Source: Stentor roeselii
Lineage: Eukaryota > Ciliophora > Heterotrichea > Heterotrichida > Stentoridae
Assembly: GCA_006503475.1 (NCBI GenBank)
Contig: RSEH01000171.1
Location: forward strand, 41,861-105,860
Reading direction: 5' to 3'
Length of the DNA: 64,000 nt
In this document: in pieces, positions 61,191 to 64,000 of the stretch
Layout of the letters: every line of letters begins with the position of its first letter
Position numbering within the stretch: the stretch's first letter is position 1
Notes under the pieces: generated by a model
Databases searched by the model: none
The model's input: only the letters and a program-made list of their open reading frames with translations
Told to the model about the DNA's origin: nothing
Made by a program: the position numbers and the translations under genes

Positions 61191-62615
61191 ATGGAATCCG
61201 ATTCAATAAGCGGAGGCATTTTGGTGTTACTGCTGATTCTTTTCCTAGCAATAATCGGAGGAAACTTGCTGCGTCAAAGAGATATCGAGTACATCCAAGA
61301 CGCAGGCCTAAGCACTTTACTCGGACTTCTCTTCGGGTTCATTCTTGAAGTGCTTGGAGAGACGCCTCAGATAAAGTCAGTGACGACCTTGAACTCAGAA
61401 TTTGTACTTTTCGTCCTTTTGCCTCCGATAATCTTCCAAAACGGGTACAACATCGACAAAAAGAAGTTCTTCGGCAACTTCGGGGCCATCATCGCCTTCG
61501 CTTTTTTCGGGATCTTTATTTCAACACTTATCATCTCTTGGGGACTGTTTCTTTTGAGCAATTTTGGACTGGTTAATTTTTCTTTTACACTTCCTGAATG
61601 TCTTATATTTGGAGTTCTTATTTCGTCGACGGATCCAGTGTCGGTCCTGCCGATTATGCAGAAGACGCATATGGACAGCAGCTTATATAATATTATTTTA
61701 GGAGAAGGGCTTTTAAACGGGGCGATTTCAATTTCACTTTACAGGACAATACTTGAAACGACATCTGAAGGTTCTGATAGTAACTTTGTATCAGCTCTTA
61801 CTCAGTTTTTGTTGATTTTTTGTGGAAGTTTCTTGATTGGTGGACTTTTGGCTTTAGTGATTTCTTGGATTTTGAAAAAGGTTTCAGGGGTGAGTAATCA
61901 AATGAATGTTGAAGCTACTGCAGTGATTTTTGGACCTTATATCTCGTATTTGATCTCTGAAGGACTTGGCATGAATGGGTCGGTTTCGATTTTGTTTTGT
62001 GGGATTTTCATGGCGAGATATACAAACCCCAACCTTTCGAGCATGACCCAGACGATGATTTTGAAGGGGTATTCAGTTATTTCTTATGCTGCTCAGAATC
62101 TTGTGTTTATCTTCCTTGGAATGGGACTTTTTAGCTTCAATTTGCCTTATAAGTAATTTTTATACAGCAAAATTAGAGCTTTTGACTTGTTTGCACTTTT
62201 TTTTCTATTGATTTTTGCTAGGGCTAGTGGAGTGGTTGGGTGCTCTTGGATTTTGTCGTGGATTGGACATCATATTTCTGGAGGGTTTCAAATTATGCTG
62301 TTTGCTACAGGGTTAAAAGGAGTCATTCCTTTCGCATTAGCGACTCGAGCTTTGAGAGAATTACCTTCAGGGGATTTGATGATAACCTTCACAATATTCT
62401 TCTCAATAACCGGGGTAAAAAAAACATAGCTTTTATCAGTAGGAACCTTCCTAAAAAAACTAATCGAAAAGCTCGACGTAAGCGAGAAGCCAAAACAAGA
62501 AGAAAAAATATCTCCATTCAAAGACTACATCGAGCACTTAGAAGAAAAGTACCTTTACCCTATCTTCGTGAACCTAGCACAAGACAGCGAAGCAGAGCAG
62601 ATAGACGTAGAGTAG
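61191..62615 (+). CDS. Na+/H+ exchanger (NHE/CPA1)-like, two introns, Asp of ND motif lost
   Basis: 464 aa when spliced: exons 61191-62152, 62168-62414 and 62430-62615. About 12 transmembrane segments. Family marks: LLPPIIFQNGYNIDKKKFF, SSTDPVSVLPIMQ, LGEGLLNGAISISLY, LFCGIFMARYTNPNLS, LIFARASGVVGCSW and GLKGVIPFALATR. In CPA1 exchangers the core reads GE-x-x-x-ND; here the Asp is Gly177 (codon 61719-61721), while the nearby Glu is kept. Exchange by the standard mechanism is therefore doubtful. The N-terminus resembles endosomal NHE/NHX types. The short cytosolic tail (about 60 residues) is carried mainly by exon 3. It is 17 bp before EMC8/9 on the same strand. Confidence 0.88.
62153..62167 (+). 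other. 15-nt spliceosomal intron 1 (exchanger)
   Basis: GTAATTTTTATACAG, phase 2 (AA|C makes Asn). It restores the frame after a TAA that would otherwise cut TM9 onward. The only one of the six ending CAG. A at position 10. Confidence 0.9.
62415..62429 (+). other. 15-nt spliceosomal intron 2 (exchanger)
   Basis: GTAAAAAAAACATAG, phase 0, in-frame TAG. Splicing joins the last membrane helix to a 60-residue tail that reads in frame to TAG at 62613-62615. A at position 10. Confidence 0.88.
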
Positions 62616-62632
62616 TTTTTGTATAGGTAAAT

Positions 62633-63124
62633 ATGGCTTCACCCTCACAAAAGGCTCTAAAAAAAATCCTCCTGCATGCCGCTCGACACTCAGCACAGGA
62701 CGTTTTAGGAGTCTTTTCCAATGAAGACGCTTTTCCATTATTTCATTCAAGAGTCACAACAGTTGCCATGGAAGTCGCCCTGACTTTACTCAAGGATGTA
62801 AAAATTTCAGGGTTTTATGAAAGTCGAATAAGAGCAAGTGGGACTTCTTTAGAACCAAGTCGACTTGCTTGCAACTTGGCTCTCGCTTTAAAGGCAAAAG
62901 GAACTGCCAATGTTTGGGTCCTTTGTGTCGAGTGTGACTGGGAAAAAAGTCATCCTGTTGTTTTGTTTGAATTGATTGGGAATGGCCTGGTGAAAAGAAA
63001 TGAAATTTCGAAAGAGCAACTTAGAGAAGCACTTCAAGAAGTGGATAAATCGACTGAGATCTTTGATTTTGATGACCATTTTGATAATCCTATGGTTGAC
63101 TGGAAAAATTCGCAAGTTGTTTAA
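62633..63124 (+). CDS. EMC8: ER membrane complex subunit 8/9
   Basis: 163 aa. EMC8/9 (UPF0172) features in order: KALKKILLHAARHSAQDVLG at the start, VPLFH-like AFPLFHSRV, AMEVALTLLKD, ISGFYESRIRASGTSLEPSRLA (family: [20 protein letters not shown]) and the closing IFDFDDHFDNPMVDWKN (family: LVDFDNHLDDIRNDW). EMC8 and EMC9 are cytosolic JAMM-like subunits of the EMC membrane-protein insertase, and the metal site is not kept in the family. Slightly shorter than human (210 aa). The single copy leaves EMC8 versus EMC9 undecided. It starts 17 bp after the exchanger stop. Confidence 0.85.
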   Translation: MASPSQKALKKILLHAARHSAQDVLGVFSNEDAFPLFHSRVTTVAMEVALTLLKDVKISGFYESRIRASGTSLEPSRLACNLALALKAKGTANVWVLCVECDWEKSHPVVLFELIGNGLVKRNEISKEQLREALQEVDKSTEIFDFDDHFDNPMVDWKNSQVV

Positions 63125-63182
63125 ACTGGTAGTTTAATTATTCATGGGATTTAGAGAAACTATTCTAATGCTAGTTAAATGA

Positions 63183-63710
63183 CTAGTTCATTGCCTTGTC
63201 CGCTCCGTTTCTACCGTGATAGTAACCAGGCGGAGTATAGGTAAAGTTAGGCGGCACTGAATACGCGTGAACGTGAGGGTGCTCAGGAGGTGGCACTGGG
63301 TAGACAACTGTGGGATGCTCTATTCTCAATCCTCTTTTCTCTTCAAAAGAAAAATCAACTGACAATCTCATATAAACCTTTCCTTTATGAGCTAGAAGAA
63401 TCATTCCTTTATACTTCCCTTGAATGACAGCAGTCTGAATAGGGACCAGAGCTGATGCAACTTTATAATCAGTTGAATTGTTTATCATCCAGCACTCAAC
63501 ACAAATAGTTTCTTCGGAAGTTCTCATGAGTTTCAAAGAATCTTCCCATTTTAACAGCCCAGCTGAAGAAACCGAAGTACTGGTAGTGAAATATTGTCCT
63601 CCAAATGAAATTTTCAGATAAAATTGATGGTTTTGGTAAATTGAACTTGATACTGATAATCGAGCCTCGTTGAACTTGAGACTTAGAAATCCTACTCTTG
63701 TTGTATCCAT
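63183..63710 (-). CDS. C2-domain protein with Pro-rich tail
   Basis: 175 aa. Residues about 5-125 form one C2 beta-sandwich: VGFLSLKFNEARLSV, YLKISFGGQYFTTSTSV, LLKWEDSLKLMR, ETICVECWMIN and KGMILLAHKGKVYMRLSVDFSF. The acidic loop residues of calcium-binding C2 domains are mostly missing, so lipid or protein binding is likelier. The tail (130-175) is Pro/Tyr/His-rich (VPPPEHPHVHAYSVPP), like plant SRC2-type proteins. It sits at the right end of the window and is convergent with EMC8/9. Confidence 0.75.
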   Translation of the reverse strand: MDTTRVGFLSLKFNEARLSVSSSIYQNHQFYLKISFGGQYFTTSTSVSSAGLLKWEDSLKLMRTSEETICVECWMINNSTDYKVASALVPIQTAVIQGKYKGMILLAHKGKVYMRLSVDFSFEEKRGLRIEHPTVVYPVPPPEHPHVHAYSVPPNFTYTPPGYYHGRNGADKAMN

Positions 63711-64000
63711 TTATATAAGGGTTTTGTGCTGGATTTTTAACTGGATTTGATATATGGTCTTGCTTTTTGCGTATGGCTTTTAATGGATTGCTTTAGGAGA
63801 GGATTTTAGGTTTTTTTTATTTTTGGTCGAAAGATGATGAGTTGAAAGGATTATGTATTTAGGTGATTGTTAATGGAAGTTGAAACTTTTCTTGAGAGTT
63901 ATTGGAAATGATTTAGTTGTTTGTAATGAATAGGTAGGATTTGAGATCGATGAATGATTATTAAGATTTAGAGTTTCTTTGAATATTTTATTAGATGAGA

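Noticed and set aside
1-64000. tRNA, rRNA, snRNA, CRISPR, insertion sequences or viral genes
   Set aside because: I looked for B-box/T-loop motifs, U1/U2/U6 core sequences, transposase or integrase motifs and spaced palindromic arrays, and saw none. The sequence is eukaryotic nuclear, so bacterial operators, ribosome sites and terminators do not apply.

Overview
The window looks like part of a macronuclear chromosome of a heterotrich ciliate close to Stentor. (1) I can place six spliceosomal introns. Each is exactly 15 nt, starts GTA, ends AG and has an A at intron position 10. Tiny 15-nt introns are known from heterotrichs. (2) TAA, TAG and TGA all end real genes. TGA closes the SPAG17, F-BAR, GRDTYI-repeat and TSNAXIP1-like genes. 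The code is therefore standard, as in Stentor, and unlike Blepharisma (TGA=Trp) or Paramecium/Tetrahymena (TAA/TAG=Gln). (3) A short internal array of TAACACCC, the heterotrich telomere unit as I remember it, lies at 5832-5863. (4) Genes are nearly intronless and packed on both strands, with AT-rich spacers often under 60 bp, and the set is rich in cilia, Ca2+ and lipid signalling.

Layout. 1-5800: a cut methyltransferase (-), tandem TGACGTAGGAAAT repeats, a divergent FYVE/WD40 pair, a DAGK-type lipid kinase, an MGC-start lipid-anchor candidate and a mitochondrial-type helical protein. 5.8-10.4 kb: the telomere-like array, a PX-START protein, an unknown helical protein and a cyclic-nucleotide-binding protein. 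10.4-12.6 kb is gene-poor. 12.6-23 kb: a B-box/Kelch protein, a 1734-aa four-domain EEEE calcium channel, a PG-rich-repeat protein and a coiled-coil/PH protein. 23-24.5 kb is gene-poor with one strong hairpin. 24.5-36 kb: an HPt-like protein, TKL kinase, Qc-SNARE, CUE-UIM protein, MPDU1, an NLS protein, TPR protein, second cyclic-nucleotide-binding protein, tetraspanin and DPCD. 35.5-51 kb: TMEM41, a RING/triple-PHR protein, a C2/transglutaminase-like protein, a CDPK, SPAG17 and an F-BAR protein. 51-64 kb: a CaaX-tailed disordered protein, AGC kinase, two small axonemal-type proteins, ArfGAP, small lipid-anchored and coiled-coil proteins, a second Kelch protein, a 56-aa micro-gene, a Na+/H+ exchanger-like protein, EMC8/9 and a C2 protein.

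How the genes relate. There is no bacterial-style operon. Recurring themes are cilium structure and motility (SPAG17, DPCD, CC2D2A/CEP76-like, CIMIP2-like, PG-rich repeat, TSNAXIP1-like), calcium and cyclic-nucleotide signalling (EEEE channel, CDPK, two cNBD proteins, C2 proteins) and membrane traffic and lipids (FYVE, PX-START, lipid kinase, SNARE, CUE-UIM, ArfGAP, F-BAR, TMEM41, EMC8/9, MPDU1).

Points that stand out: the telomere-like array; an intron placed directly after a start codon; an exchanger whose ND motif reads NG; a Qc-SNARE with His in the zero layer; divergent start codons 8 bp apart around a 56-aa gene; a same-strand gene pair with 2 bp between stop and start; an F-BAR protein joined to an SBF2/KIAA0513-like domain across a 15-nt intron; and an AGC kinase with no visible ATG. 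Functional calls come from motif recognition by eye, with no database search.
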